A DNA stretch of 64,000 bases from Coriolopsis trogii (taxonomy: Eukaryota; Basidiomycota; Agaricomycetes; Polyporales; Polyporaceae), in assembly GCA_020543525.1 (NCBI GenBank), contig JAHYIO010000004.1, positions 2,108,001-2,172,000 on the forward strand. Reading direction: 5' to 3'. Below, in pieces: positions 33,762-44,504 of this stretch. Position 1 is the first letter of the stretch, and each line of letters opens with the position of its first letter. The position numbers were made by a program, and so were the translations under genes. A model generated the notes under the pieces. The model saw only the letters and a program-made list of their open reading frames with translations, had not been told where the DNA came from and made no database searches.

Positions 33762-36700
33762 CTATAACATAGACATATCATTCAAATCCTCACCCGGCAG
33801 CTCGTACATCATGCTACTGTCCAACTCCTGATCAGCATCTATCATATCAATGAGATCTTCTCCGTCTGCAACCTCCTTCCACTCCGCATCCTCGCACCAC
33901 TGAGCGCCAGTCTCCGCACGCGCATCTTGAATACATACAAGACGGAATACCTGGCGCATCCGCCGCCGGATGTAAGCTTGTTCAATCGCGTACGCTACGA
34001 GACCCTCCTGAAGCACAGGATCATCTGACGCGCAGTTCCTGGACAGCTCCAGCCAACGCTCCTCACCGTACTTGTGGAAGGCAAGCACTCGACGCATCTC
34101 CTCGAGGAGGATCTTGATCTCCTCCTGCCAACGCATGGTCCGCGCCCTTGCCTTTAGCCACTCAACCCGAAGGGAGTCCACCATGGCCTCAGAACCATGG
34201 AGATGAGAGGATCGCCAGATCCAGGACAGCTGGCGTCGACCTTCTGCGGGCCCAGACTCATTGACGCGTTGTTTGCGCTTGCGATTGTTGACATTCGCTG
34301 GCTCGTCATCCTGCAGGCCTCGGATATCGTCGTCCTCCAGCTCACGCAGCTCGCGCTCCCAGTCGCCACGTCCAGACAAGCGGAGCTTGGCACGCCAAGC
34401 CCTGCGGTACTTCGCAACTGCACGTGCTTTCCGAGTGTCCTGGGTCGTAATCTCACCGCGCGTTCGCGTGTTTGCTCCCTGGTGCCGGACGTGAGTTTTC
34501 TTGTATAGGAAAAGCTGGTCGATAGTGTGAAGTTGGTTCCTGAGATCCTGGAGTGAGTCGCGACATTGTGCTTCGCGCAGGCGAGCCTCGATCTCTTGAA
34601 CGCGTGGTGAGCAAATGATGTCGCGGCGCGAGACACTGATCTCGGAGGGGAGGCCGAGGCGAATGTCCTCGATGAGCTCAATGTCCGTCCGACACAAAGG
34701 ATCGCCTGTCAGCAGCTGCACCGCGCGGGGCATATAGATCGCCTGAAGCTCGCGGAACTTTTGGATTCTCCGCCGCAGTGACGTTCGGCGCTCGAAGAGA
34801 GCTGCCTGTTTGCTATTGGTGGCTGTCTTCGCGTCCTGCTTTAAGCGTATCCTGATGTCTAGTCAGCTTTATTTTCCTCACAAAATCACAAAGCTCACTT
34901 ACTTCGCGTGCTCAAGCTCAAGGCCCATTGTGACGAACCCTACTATGCTGACCTCGTGCAGTGCGATAAAGCCGGGGACTGCACTGGCCCTCTGCTCTTC
35001 GTCGGCGAGGATACGCAGGGTCTCGGCTTCGGTCAGACCTAAGAGCACAGGCCAAAGTTAATGTGCTATTCAAGTTGATCGCCCACATCCAGTGATGACC
35101 CACCTTCCAGAATCGTCATGTAGGGATCATCGTGTTTGAAGGGCTCTTTCTCCCATGCAAGGATTGACGCCTCCCACTTCAACAGGTCACCGGCATGTTG
35201 ACGGCGCAGTGACGCAGTGATTTCCTCGAATTGCTTGTTTTGTTCCTTGTAAGCCTCTCGTGCAAGTCGGAGGCGATCGCGCAATGTCCATGCTAAGGAA
35301 TATGGTGATCAGAGCACAGCGTAAGACTAGCAGCATGGGGCAGTTACTCACGCATGTCAACTGTCTTCCTCCAGTTAGAATACCCAAGCTGATCCTCCAG
35401 CATCCCTTGACGAGAGCCAGGACCCATGACCCTTGTACTGTTCGCTGTGGGCTGCAGCCACCACCACCGCCGTTCGGGTCCCTCGCCGTCTGTACGCCCG
35501 ACGCCAACGCGATAGTTGAGGGAGTAAGGCGAGTGCCCCTCGCGCTTGTGGCTTCCGAAATGCAGTTTTGGAATGACGTACATCAGTGAGCTCTCTGGCA
35601 CCTCGATCTTGAGGTGCGAGGGGAAGGCAGCGATGCGTTCGAGGAGATGCTTGGACCACTGGCAGGCAATATCGTAGCTTACAAGCTTGTTGAGGACGAG
35701 GTACTCCTTCATCGCGCAGACGAAGATATAGTCCATGTTGATGTACCTACATCGGGATCAGTCCGAGGCATTTCTCAGTGAGGAGCGCGTCACGTACTTC
35801 TCGCCTTTTTGGATATCGGCAATGCCATGTGCGAGCCAAAACTCATGGCGCGCGCATATAACCGCTCCCACTCCTGTAGCAGCATATCCCCTCGAGAACT
35901 TTGTATTCGCATGGTCTACTGCCGAGAGACCGGTGCAAGTTGATATCTAAAGTGGTATGAGTCGTAAGGTGCCAGTGAGTATTGTCACATGCGTGACTGT
36001 GTATCGCTGCCACGCACCTCTTCCTGGTCGCCATACGCAGCCAACACCTCCTTATAACCTGAGTCCTCGACAAAGTACGCCCATCCACTCCCAAGTATTG
36101 GATCCTTCTTCTCGTCGGAGACAGCGTAACGCTTCAGTCGGAAGCACGCGTCAATAGCCACAGTCATCATGTAGAGAAACCTGCCGGTGGTTTTGAGTTT
36201 CAGAAACGATGCATTCATGCAGGAGAGAGTGCGACTCACTTCAGATCATCGGAGACGCTACCCCAGTTCAATGGTAGGTTGATGTCAGGATGAGGGCAAG
36301 CCGGGCACCTCACCGCAAGTTCCCCCTGTCGCGTCCCTCCAACACCGCTCGCGCTGTGTCCCCGACCCGCACGCTTGAGCAACTTGAGATGGCGCCATTG
36401 AGCCACCACGCGCATGAAAGCTTTGTACCTGTCCTGCGCTTTTCGCGTGCCCGTGTTGTCCGTTAAGCGTTCGACCGATGTGTAGTAATCATACATTGAG
36501 ATCTTGCCCTGCAGGCTTTGGATGTGGTAGTGCTCGAGCAGCTCGAACGTGAAGCTGGTGTTGGGCTCAGTGCCTGTTGCAGGCCAGAGGTCGTAGCGCA
36601 TGAGCTGTTGGACGAGGTTACCTGCAGTCCCCGCGCGATCGCATCCACAGAAGTCCACCGCGAGGAGGTGGCGACCGTTGACGTGAACAACAGAGAAGTC

Positions 36701-37503
36701 GTTCTTAGCAGGAATCGGATTCGAGCATGGCGTACGGTCGTGCTGATGTCCGAGCTGGATTCTAAGGCCTAGTGTCTTGAGCGTTGTATCCTCGAATGTT
36801 CGTCCAGTCCAAGTCTATTTCTATATTTAAAGCGCGTCCTCGGTATAAAAAAAGGCGACATACCTTCACGCGATGGTATGGCATGTGTGCGTGATTGCGC
36901 ACCGTGCAGTTGGCACAGCGCAGTGGTCCTGGTGCACAGGAAGTGCATCGGATCGTCGGGGCTCCCCCGGGTGCAAGGGCTGGGCAGTCTACGCAGCGCG
37001 GCTTGGGAATGTGGCCGCGGCCCTCGCGTCTAAGCATCTCTTGCAGATACTCGTCGCGTCGCGGTAGAAAAAGCTGCATAGGCTCATCCTGGCCGGAAGG
37101 CGTTGGTTAACCACTACTTGACGCGCCCGTGAGGTGTGACAATACGTACCGAGCTCAGATATCGCACGGGGCGTTCCTCCTGGACCTTGAGTGGAATTTC
37201 TTCGTTGCCTGGTAATTCGTCGTATTCCGCCTCGAAGAGCGAGTCCCACTCGGCCAATGAGGCGTTCCAAAGGCCCTCAGCGCCAACGCACTCGGGAGCA
37301 ATAGAGGGTGCGGGGGAAGCTGAATGTGAGGGGAGTGGAATGGAGTGACGGCCGATGCGACGCCGGTCTTCAGAGACGTTGTCGACGGAGAATGACGGCC
37401 CATCATGGACAGGTATGCGCACGTCCGCGGTAGCGATGTCGAAGTCCGCGGTGAGGGTACTGTCCAAGGGCGGCTTGCGGGCGCGTTTCGTGCTTCTCGA
37501 CAT
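33762..37503 (-). CDS. KDZ transposase with CxC2 cysteine cluster (inner)
   Basis: Multi-exon gene starting at the ATG at 37503 (MSRSTKRARKPPL). Domain order: a Ser-rich N-terminus; a CxC2-type cluster (RCVDCPALAP..IRCTSCAPGP..CANCTVRNHAHMPYHRV, about 36990-36865); a second part of the cluster (QLGH...LLAVDFCGCDRAG); then the KDZ core with AIDACFRLKRY (about 36150), VSYDIACQW (Asp at about 35672), and TDGEGPERRWWWLQP (Glu at about 35483). These are the expected D-D-E acids. A long helical, basic C-terminus (RARTMRWQEEIKILLEEMRRV) ends at 33762. Known: KDZ transposases move large DNA elements in fungi. Exon joints were placed by GT-AG sites between open blocks; no stop or frameshift was noticed in the blocks. 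Confidence 0.85.
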
Positions 37504-37662
37504 TCTCCTTGACGTGACTCGGTCCCGAACAGTGAATGGGGAAGCAGGGATGCTTATCACAGGAAGTCCAACAGAACCTTAAGTCAAATTTGACACGTCC
37601 CTGCCCGTATGAGGGGTTGCGCGCTTAGCGCCCTTTTGCCCGTCCGACTCCCCCGGCCCCCT

Positions 37663-37730
<68 letters not shown>

Positions 37731-37747
37731 TCCCCTTTCTTTGCGAG
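37504..37747. promoter_or_regulatory. Divergent promoter with (CT)n tract
   Basis: Only 244 bp separate the start codons of the transposase (minus) and dioxygenase (plus). It contains about 60 bp of uninterrupted CT dinucleotides (37666-37725). Pyrimidine tracts are common in fungal promoters; the shared position suggests co-expression, which is inference. Confidence 0.6.
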
Positions 37748-39655
37748 ATGGGACCTACTATCAGAAAATTTCGAGGTGAGCGTACCTTTCGACTCTTCGA
37801 CTCGCGATGGCCTCGCGTGCGTCTCCGCCCCTGGAGCCCGGAGGGTCACCATCGCGTGCCGGAGCGTCGCTCGCCCTGATTGTCCTGGATACTGACCCCA
37901 TGCCATCCCAGGGCTTTTCACCCCCGAGCTGTCCTCCTTCCGCAGAGTACGTTATCTCATTCTCCCTCACTTCCAACACTTAACCACCCCTATCAAGAAG
38001 ACGCGTTCAGGGCAAGACTTCTCTCCATGGTCGAAGAATCTTGGGCCTCCTCTTTACGCACCTACAGACTTCGACCTCGATGGACGCATCAGAGCCCAGC
38101 TCGACGGATCGAAGGCCGGTGGGGACGAGGAAGACCTCGACGATCCGGTGGTCACCACCCGCCTTGGAGACATGGGCCCTTTCTCTGGGTACGCCCTTCC
38201 GCCGGCCGATTTTCTGTTCACCGACTTCGACACTATCCGCCCACCCGCCTTCTGCCCCACTCCCATCCTCTCCCGAGACGACGCAATCTCCTCCAAAGTT
38301 TTTCAAGCCCGGGAACACGGAAAGGAGCGTCGCCGTCGGCAGCGAGCAGAGCGGGCGCAGTGCGATGCCACGGGTAAGCCTATTAAAGGCGTGGCCCTCA
38401 AGCACCTACAAGAGGCCGCGCTTCTGTATTCTCCCAGCGGACTCGACGCCTCGCTCGCGCTGGACGACATGTCGAGCGCCGGGGTGGCCGATGCCACCAT
38501 GCTCCCAACCGACTTGTCCCTTGACATGTCCGACCTCCCCGTCGCCTCATCTGCTTTCGTTGCCCGCCGCATGGTCCAAAAGGCCGCGGACAGACGTCCC
38601 ATCACCGCGGATGAGCTGAGGTCGCGTCCGGGCTGGCAGTATGTGGCCTGGAATGGCATGTAAGCTGCATCACATATGTGCGCCCGGTCCGATGAATGAC
38701 CTGTTCACAGCGATGTCCGTGCCCTCGTGGATCCCAAGCAGACGGTGTTCGGCCTGCTCGCGGGACGGCCCGTCAATCCAGACTTCGACAACGTCAATCG
38801 GCAGCTCATGTCCATCTTCGACATCACGAGCTCGGCTTACCACTTCGACCGCAAGACAACAGGCCGTCGCGGCAATTTTTCAACAATATCTTGCAGCATC
38901 TCATACGGAGGCGGGCAGCAGGTGCGTCTCCACTCCCTCTCTATTGTCCGTCCATTGCGCTCATTGCCTTGCAGCGCGTCGGAAATTTCGCGCACACTCC
39001 GCACAACCGCGCCGTATGGGACACACTGCTCAGCCTCAAAGCCATCCGCCGAGTGGCAAACTTTGCTAATAGTGAGTCTCATGATTGCTCTAGTTCGCTA
39101 GACACCAATACTTTCTCAGACTCTATGCGCATGTTTTCCCCCCGCTTGCACGACTTCTATGAAGCGGCGCTCGCCTCTGTATGCGAGCATGATCCGTCGC
39201 TGCGCCGCAACATCGATGACAACGTATTTGCGGCAATGTCAATCAACTTAGGGCCTCAGGCTGTTTCTTTTGTCCATACCGACCACCTCAATCTCGCGTA
39301 CGGCCTGTGTGCTATCACTGCCATTGGCGACTACGACCATACCAAAGGGGGTCACCTCGTGTTGTGGGACCTGCGCATGGTGATAGAATTTCCCCCGGGT
39401 AGCACTATCCTCATTCCTTCCGCCATTCTCCGTCATTCAAACACTGCGCTATCATCGCCGCATGAACGTCGGTATGCATTTCTTCAGTATTCTGCAGGTG
39501 GCATCTTCCGGTGGGTGGAGTGCGAGCATCGCTCTCAAAAGAGCTTCCTCGCGGCGGGGAGGAGATTCAAGCAGACAGCACAGGAGAGATGGAAGCGGGG
39601 CGTCGCTTTATTCAGTAACTGGTCAGAGCTGCAGAAGCGAGTAGGCAAGGTGTAG
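37748..39655 (+). CDS. TET/JBP-like 2OG-Fe(II) dioxygenase (inner)
   Basis: Predicted to oxidise 5-methylcytosine or thymine in DNA. Start at 37748 (MGPTIRKFR, 28-nt exon 1). Exon 2 starts after CCCAG and codes LFTPELSSFRR; exon 3 continues KTRSGQDFSPWSKNLGPP. Phases agree at each joint. Downstream an ATG-TAAGC donor near 38660 leads to DVRALVDPKQTVFGLLAGRP, then RRGNFSTISCSISYGGGQQ. The catalytic double-stranded beta-helix has QAVSFVHTDHLNLAYGLC (His at 39275 and Asp two residues on), GGHLVLWDLRMVIEFPPGST, and ILRHSN (distal His at about 39434), plus an Arg in ERRYAF. This is the pattern of the fungal TET/JBP family, known to travel with KDZ transposons. It appears intact. Confidence 0.87.
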
Positions 39656-39699
39656 AGCGATATCGTATGTACATGTTTGTGCCATCTGGTACTACAGAA

Positions 39700-40253
39700 G
39701 ACTATCCCGCGCGTTTTCCACTGCATGCCGCACATACATGTAGAGCCGAGGGCTCGTGAGTGCTGGTGCTCGTAGCGGGAGTGGAAGAATATATGCTTCG
39801 GAGTGCGCAGAGAGACAGAGGCCCGGCTGACGAAGCGAAATGGCGATCTTGGGTCGCATTTGTAGCCCGGCTAGTGAGAGGTCGACAGAGACCTGCGGGA
39901 CAGGGTGTAGCGGACGCCAGAGTCATCAGAGACAGTATTGTCGCCTTGTCCGCCCTCGTCAAGTCGACTGAGATGCTGCTTGAAAGACAGCTCCGTGAGG
40001 TAGGTGCTGAAAGACGTCTCAGAGGGGTTTGTGAGATAGGCGATTCCAATTTGTTGCCGAGGATGGAGACTTTGTGCGGACGAGGCAGCCGTCACGTCAA
40101 CGGAAGGGGAGGCTTTGGCAGCCCTAGAGAATCCGAGATGACATTCCGAGAGCAGTCGAGTGGTATGGGAGGGGCGATATGGCGATGCGCGCGGGTGGGT
40201 GAGTGCATGGTCGAAGGCGTTTCGCGCTCGAATGGTGTGTGGCGACTAACGTC
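39700..40253 (-). CDS. Small unknown KDZ-neighbour protein, probably partial
   Basis: The minus-strand frame reads IRARNAFDHALTH, then IAYLTNPSETSFSTYLTELS with SFKQHLSRLDE, and GVRYTLSRRSLSTS. After a likely intron (GTTGAC...CAAG) it gives FRFVSRASVSLRTPKHIF. It has the look of a small protein family I recall near such elements in Agaricomycetes, but I can name no domain. The C-terminal end is unclear and overlaps the dioxygenase tail region. The start exon is not resolved, since a stop lies just upstream of 40253. Could be a decayed gene. Confidence 0.4.
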
Positions 40254-40423
40254 TTAGGTGACCTTAAGACGCTTGCAAGCTGCTTGCGCGCAGCGCTAGG
40301 TCGGAGCAGACGCCGTCTTAATCGCGCGTCCCAAAGTCCGGGTCGACATCATCGAACGCTCTCTCAGGCTGACCACTGTCTGCTCGTGCTTCTATCTCTC
40401 ACCACTTCCACCCTCGGTTCACT

Positions 40424-41194
40424 ATGTCGACACTCCCTGTATCGCCAACAGCCCGGTTCGAGGAGCCGGAAGTCGATGGACTCGAGGGAGAGGAGCGGAA
40501 GAGGCTCCTCCGAAGGGCCCGCAACCAGCGGTATTACCAGAAGAAAAAAATTAAGCAGTATGTTCTGAGCCTGTTATTCGAGTTCATTAGACTCACATAT
40601 GTTACACTTCGGGAACGGAAGGACCTCTATTTCCGTGCATGCAGACGAAACAGCATCCCGGCACTTGGAACACGACACAACTCAGGGATCGGACGACAGC
40701 ACGAAGCCTGAAGCTACTTCGGCGAAATGCAGGTGAAAATCTCAGTATCTCTCATATATCTCCATCTTGTCTAATTGCATTGTAGTCTGGATGGCAAGGT
40801 TCTCGGCGGGCACCCCATATGGATTTTTGCAACGTCCCAAGTTGCATACAAACAGGCTGTCCTGGAGCTCAATCACGACCTGCTTGCATGGGGCTACACC
40901 GAGTACCTGGACACGTTTGATGCTTGGATGAAGGAGGAGATTCGGCGGGCACGCTTGATGGATGCCTCGACGCGCGAATCCTGGGTGCGCGAGCAGGAGG
41001 ACTTCGCGCTAGACGGGAATGATCTAGTCGATAGGATCCAAAACCTCATATCCTCGAAGGAGCTGAGTGATCTGTTTGCTGACGAGACTCTCTCTTCTGT
41101 CCTCACAAATCTCACATATGTCATGTACAAAGTAATGTATATGATGGCGGCTGTTGAAGCGCGTGTGGAGGTTCTCTTTGAGAGCATGGACTAG
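40424..41194 (+). CDS. Small basic-helix protein of inner element
   Basis: The ATG at 40424 opens MSTLPVSPTARFEEPEVDG, then a strongly basic stretch KRLLRRARNQRYYQKKKIK that resembles a DNA-contacting basic helix. After one or more introns (last acceptor ATTGTAG near 40785) the final exon encodes a helical, acidic segment: YKQAVLELNHDLLAWGYTEY, WMKEEIRRARLMDASTRESW, ending VEARVEVLFESMD at 41194. Middle exon borders are uncertain. I know no named domain; the position between transposon genes suggests an accessory role. Confidence 0.6.
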
Positions 41195-41649
41195 GGGTAG
41201 CATACAATGTAGGCCTTATATTGGATAATGATGAGCTAATCAAGATGCCCGGAACATACATGCTAGTACTCTGCTACTACACGACGTGGCCTACCTACTT
41301 TGCCGAGCATGCATTGCTGGACAAAGTACACGCATGCGCCATTTGAAGAAAGTTGCACCGCTAGTAGCTTCAGACTTCCAGCTTTGGTGCCAAGCATGGC
41401 GACTGCAATGTCCCTGACAAGTAGATGAGCTGAATACATCCTGTCGCATCTCGTCCCATGCCTGCATCATACATCCTGTCACATCGCATGCCACACCTGC
41501 GTCCAACCCGTGAAGCGAGCAGAAAAGGCGGCTACATCACCACCCGTCCTTTTGCCACGTGTGCAGGCCTGGAGCGGCCGGGTGTCGAGCCAGCGCTGAC
41601 AAGCTTGCAGCCTGGTCGAAGCAGCCAAGAGTAGATCACATTGTTGGAC
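41195..41649. other. Convergent intergenic region
   Basis: About 455 bp between two gene 3' ends. No gene seen, and presumably holds both polyadenylation regions. Confidence 0.4.
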
Positions 41650-42655
41650 TCACAAATCTTCGTAAACTCCAGGCCAGTCTCCTCGAACCACCACAAAAAC
41701 CTGGGTGCTACCTCCTGCGGTCGGGACACGGGGAGCATATGGGGCCGACGCGTGCTGCCTGCCGTTGATCGGGTGATAGGTGGCCGCTCGGGGTTGGGCC
41801 GCGTGTCGACCGGAATCTCCTGCCAGTGCTTGTGTCTGTCTCTGTCCGACCTGTGCAGAGATGCGCTCCGCGCGTGAGGCTTCCTGGGACTCGCTGAGGG
41901 ATGCGCGCAGAGACGCTTGTGAAGCGTTATCTTCGCCGGCTCGCATAGGTTGATTCTGAGCCCAAGTTGTGAGAGTGTGAGCGCAGCGCATACATGTGAC
42001 GTACCTTGACAGTAGTATCTGAACTCTGTGATCCAGAGTCACTCCTCCCGGATTCGTCGTCATCTGACTCGTCTGACCCTGAGTACTCGCTGCTAGGCGG
42101 AATTTGCTTCTCGTCGTTCGTATAATCTGGGGATAGAAAGACCTGCGAGGTTTGAAACGGAGAGGGGGAGGGCTACAAAAGGTGTTGGCTTGAATCGACT
42201 CCAGCAACAAGATAGGAGCACGTTGAGAGAGTATATTTCTTACTTACAATGATAGAAGAAGGCGAACGGATGGCGAGGCGAGCTCGTGGTGTAAGCCATG
42301 GATTCTCTTCGCCGTTGGGGCCGTAGTCCCAAGCATGTCTTGCTGCCCCGAGGGTTTCGAAGCGCTGATGTATCTCACCCTCGAAGTCGCAGATCATCGC
42401 GTGCGTGAGGCCCCTACATAAGAGCATGAACATCAGCGTTGGCTTGGAGGATGGGAGGATAGGAGGGAGAACGTACCAATTCCGAAAGATACCCATACAT
42501 CGCCCATGAAAGACCACGTAGTACCGCTTCGGTTCTTCATGCTGACCGATGGGCACAACGAGGCCAAGCTCGTCGTGTCGCGGCATCAGTCCAAGTGCGG
42601 TTGCTGTGTCATCCCAGCCAGAGATTACTTCGGCCGGGAACTTGAAGGCTGGCAT
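41650..42655 (-). CDS. RNase H1 N-terminal (Caulimo-VI-like) domain protein
   Basis: The ATG at 42655 begins MPAFKFPAEVISGWDD. The RNase H1 N-terminal hybrid-binding domain follows: KRYYVVFHGRCMGIFRNW, then after an intron (42414-42476, GTACGT...ATGTAG; the Trp codon is split) GLTHAMICDFEGEIHQRFET. This matches the family pattern YYVVxxGRxxGIxxxW...GxxxxxFxTxxEA. No RNase H catalytic domain follows. Later exons are acidic/Ser-rich (SEYSGSDESDDDESG) and Gln/Ala-rich. The end, QVFVVVRGDWPGVYEDL, looks like the first strand of a second copy of the same domain, cut short by the stop. The known domain binds RNA-DNA hybrids or dsRNA; the role in the element is unknown. Confidence 0.75.
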
Positions 42656-42906
42656 TCAAGTTTGTAAAGCGAGATTGAAGCTTTGAAGTGGGACTAGAAG
42701 AGGGCGCGGGTGGCGTTGAGACAGTGAGGGAGGAGGATATAGTACGCGTGGCTAGCGTTGGTATAGTACCCGCTATCTCAACCTTCTCGGTTAGTAAGTG
42801 ATGGGTGACTCACGAATGTGACATCATCGAAGTGACCGTAGTCACACACCACGGACGCGACCACGAGACCTATCCCACCCAGTCGCGATACGCGTCTTGT
42901 CATAGC
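42656..42906. promoter_or_regulatory. Divergent promoter region
   Basis: 251 bp between the start codons of the RNase-H1-N gene (minus) and the proline-rich gene (plus). It has a palindromic-looking CACGAATGTGAC stretch near 42810 but no element I can name. Confidence 0.4.
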
Positions 42907-44469
42907 ATGTCCTCTTCTGCCCTCGACCTCGAATTCGTCCTCGTTGACGCGCCTTCTAAGCCGCCTGGCGCGTCAAAAGCCGCCCGGAGCCGTCACAAAA
43001 GCAAGAAGGCCAAGAAGGGCGGCAAGCCCGGCAACGCGAGCAATTTTCAAGGCGCAAGGTCCCAGTTTCTCCTAAGCTATCTCGACGAGTTCGAAGCCCT
43101 CCATCACAGTGACAGGCCCTCTCAGGCGGCATTCTGGGCCAAGGTCTTCAAGAAATACTGGGAGCGGTTCCCCTGGTACTACGATGTCACTCAAGATCCC
43201 GAGGAGGTCACTGTGGACCCTCCGGACGAGACGGATCCGGAAGTCTTCAAGCAAAAGGCTGATTGTGTAGCAAAGACCCACAAGGTACGCCGCGCACTAA
43301 TCTGTACCCTAGTGCCCTCACACTGAAAGCTTCTTAGCGTATCCAAGCGCACCTACGCTACGTCCGTAGTGCCAAGCTCCAGCGAACTCAAAATCCCTGG
43401 TCCCCGTTTTTTGCGGAACTTGCGGAACGAGCTCACCCATCCCCTCTCCCTCGTCAGCTCGCGCCATGGCAGCTCTATATGGCGAAAAAGCGCGACGAAA
43501 TCGACAAGATGTTCCACACGAAGTGGCCGATGGCTGGGCTGGACACGAAGCATCGCCTCGCCTTCCGTGGCTCTATTGCGCGCGAACTATATGCCTTGGA
43601 GTCAGAAGAGTATCAGCAGCAGATTCAAGTGGAGGTCCAGGAATTACACGCTGCAGATGTCGAGTTTGCGAAGGCAGCGCCCCCTCAGGTGGAGATGGGT
43701 GTGAGCGATGCAGACCAGCGTGCCATGTGAGTATTCTGAACTCTTATCGTGGTTTTCTACTTGTTCACGAGTTGTAGAGCGCGCGAAGGACTCGCTGCCA
43801 TTGTCCAACCTCTTCTGGATATCATTAAGGAGAAGACTGGTTACTATCTGACTCTTGTTGCCGGTACTCCCCTGCTCGATGGGCCACGCGAGTACTCCTT
43901 GAAGATGTAAGCATCTATATATATCGGCCTTGCCTTCAACTGACATGGTGCGTAGAATCACTGCGGGGAAAACAGACGGTCCAGAGCCTGTCCCATGGCA
44001 TCTGGCGGAGCCATCACGGTTTGTCACCGATGTTATGGGATCCTTTACACGCTTCTTGTCGCAGACACCCGGTATGTGGCATACATTCTGATATCTTCTA
44101 CTATCACTTATATCATGCACAGAATATAAAGAACGAGTCGCGCGGGGTGGTCAATCCTTGGCGTCTGGCAGATCTACTCCCAGAGCATCATCACAACCAA
44201 TGTCCTCGTCCATGGCCGCGCCTCCGCCTACTGCATTGGGCACGTCCAATAACACCGCGGGCAGCAGTCGGGGTTCTACGAGCTCGCATCAGCCATCTCA
44301 GCGATCTGTGCGGGCTAGCGCGGCAGCAAAGGGCAAGCGTCGGGCGGAGGACAACGCCTGGACTTCAGACTCGAGTTCGGACTCTAGTTCAGAAGATGAG
44401 CAGCCACTTGCAGCTGGCCTTCATCGTCGTCGTCAGAGCGCTGCGAGCCAAGAAGAACCCAGCGTCGAA

Positions 44470-44504
<35 letters not shown>

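Noticed and set aside
37625..37921. Minus-strand frame with an (RE)n run
   Set aside because: Translation of the CT/GA dinucleotide tract in the divergent promoter.
39760..40257. 165-codon plus-strand frame upstream of the gene at 40424
   Set aside because: The opposite strand gives a more protein-like reading (AYLTNPSETSFSTYLTELSF), so the plus frame is probably a shadow.
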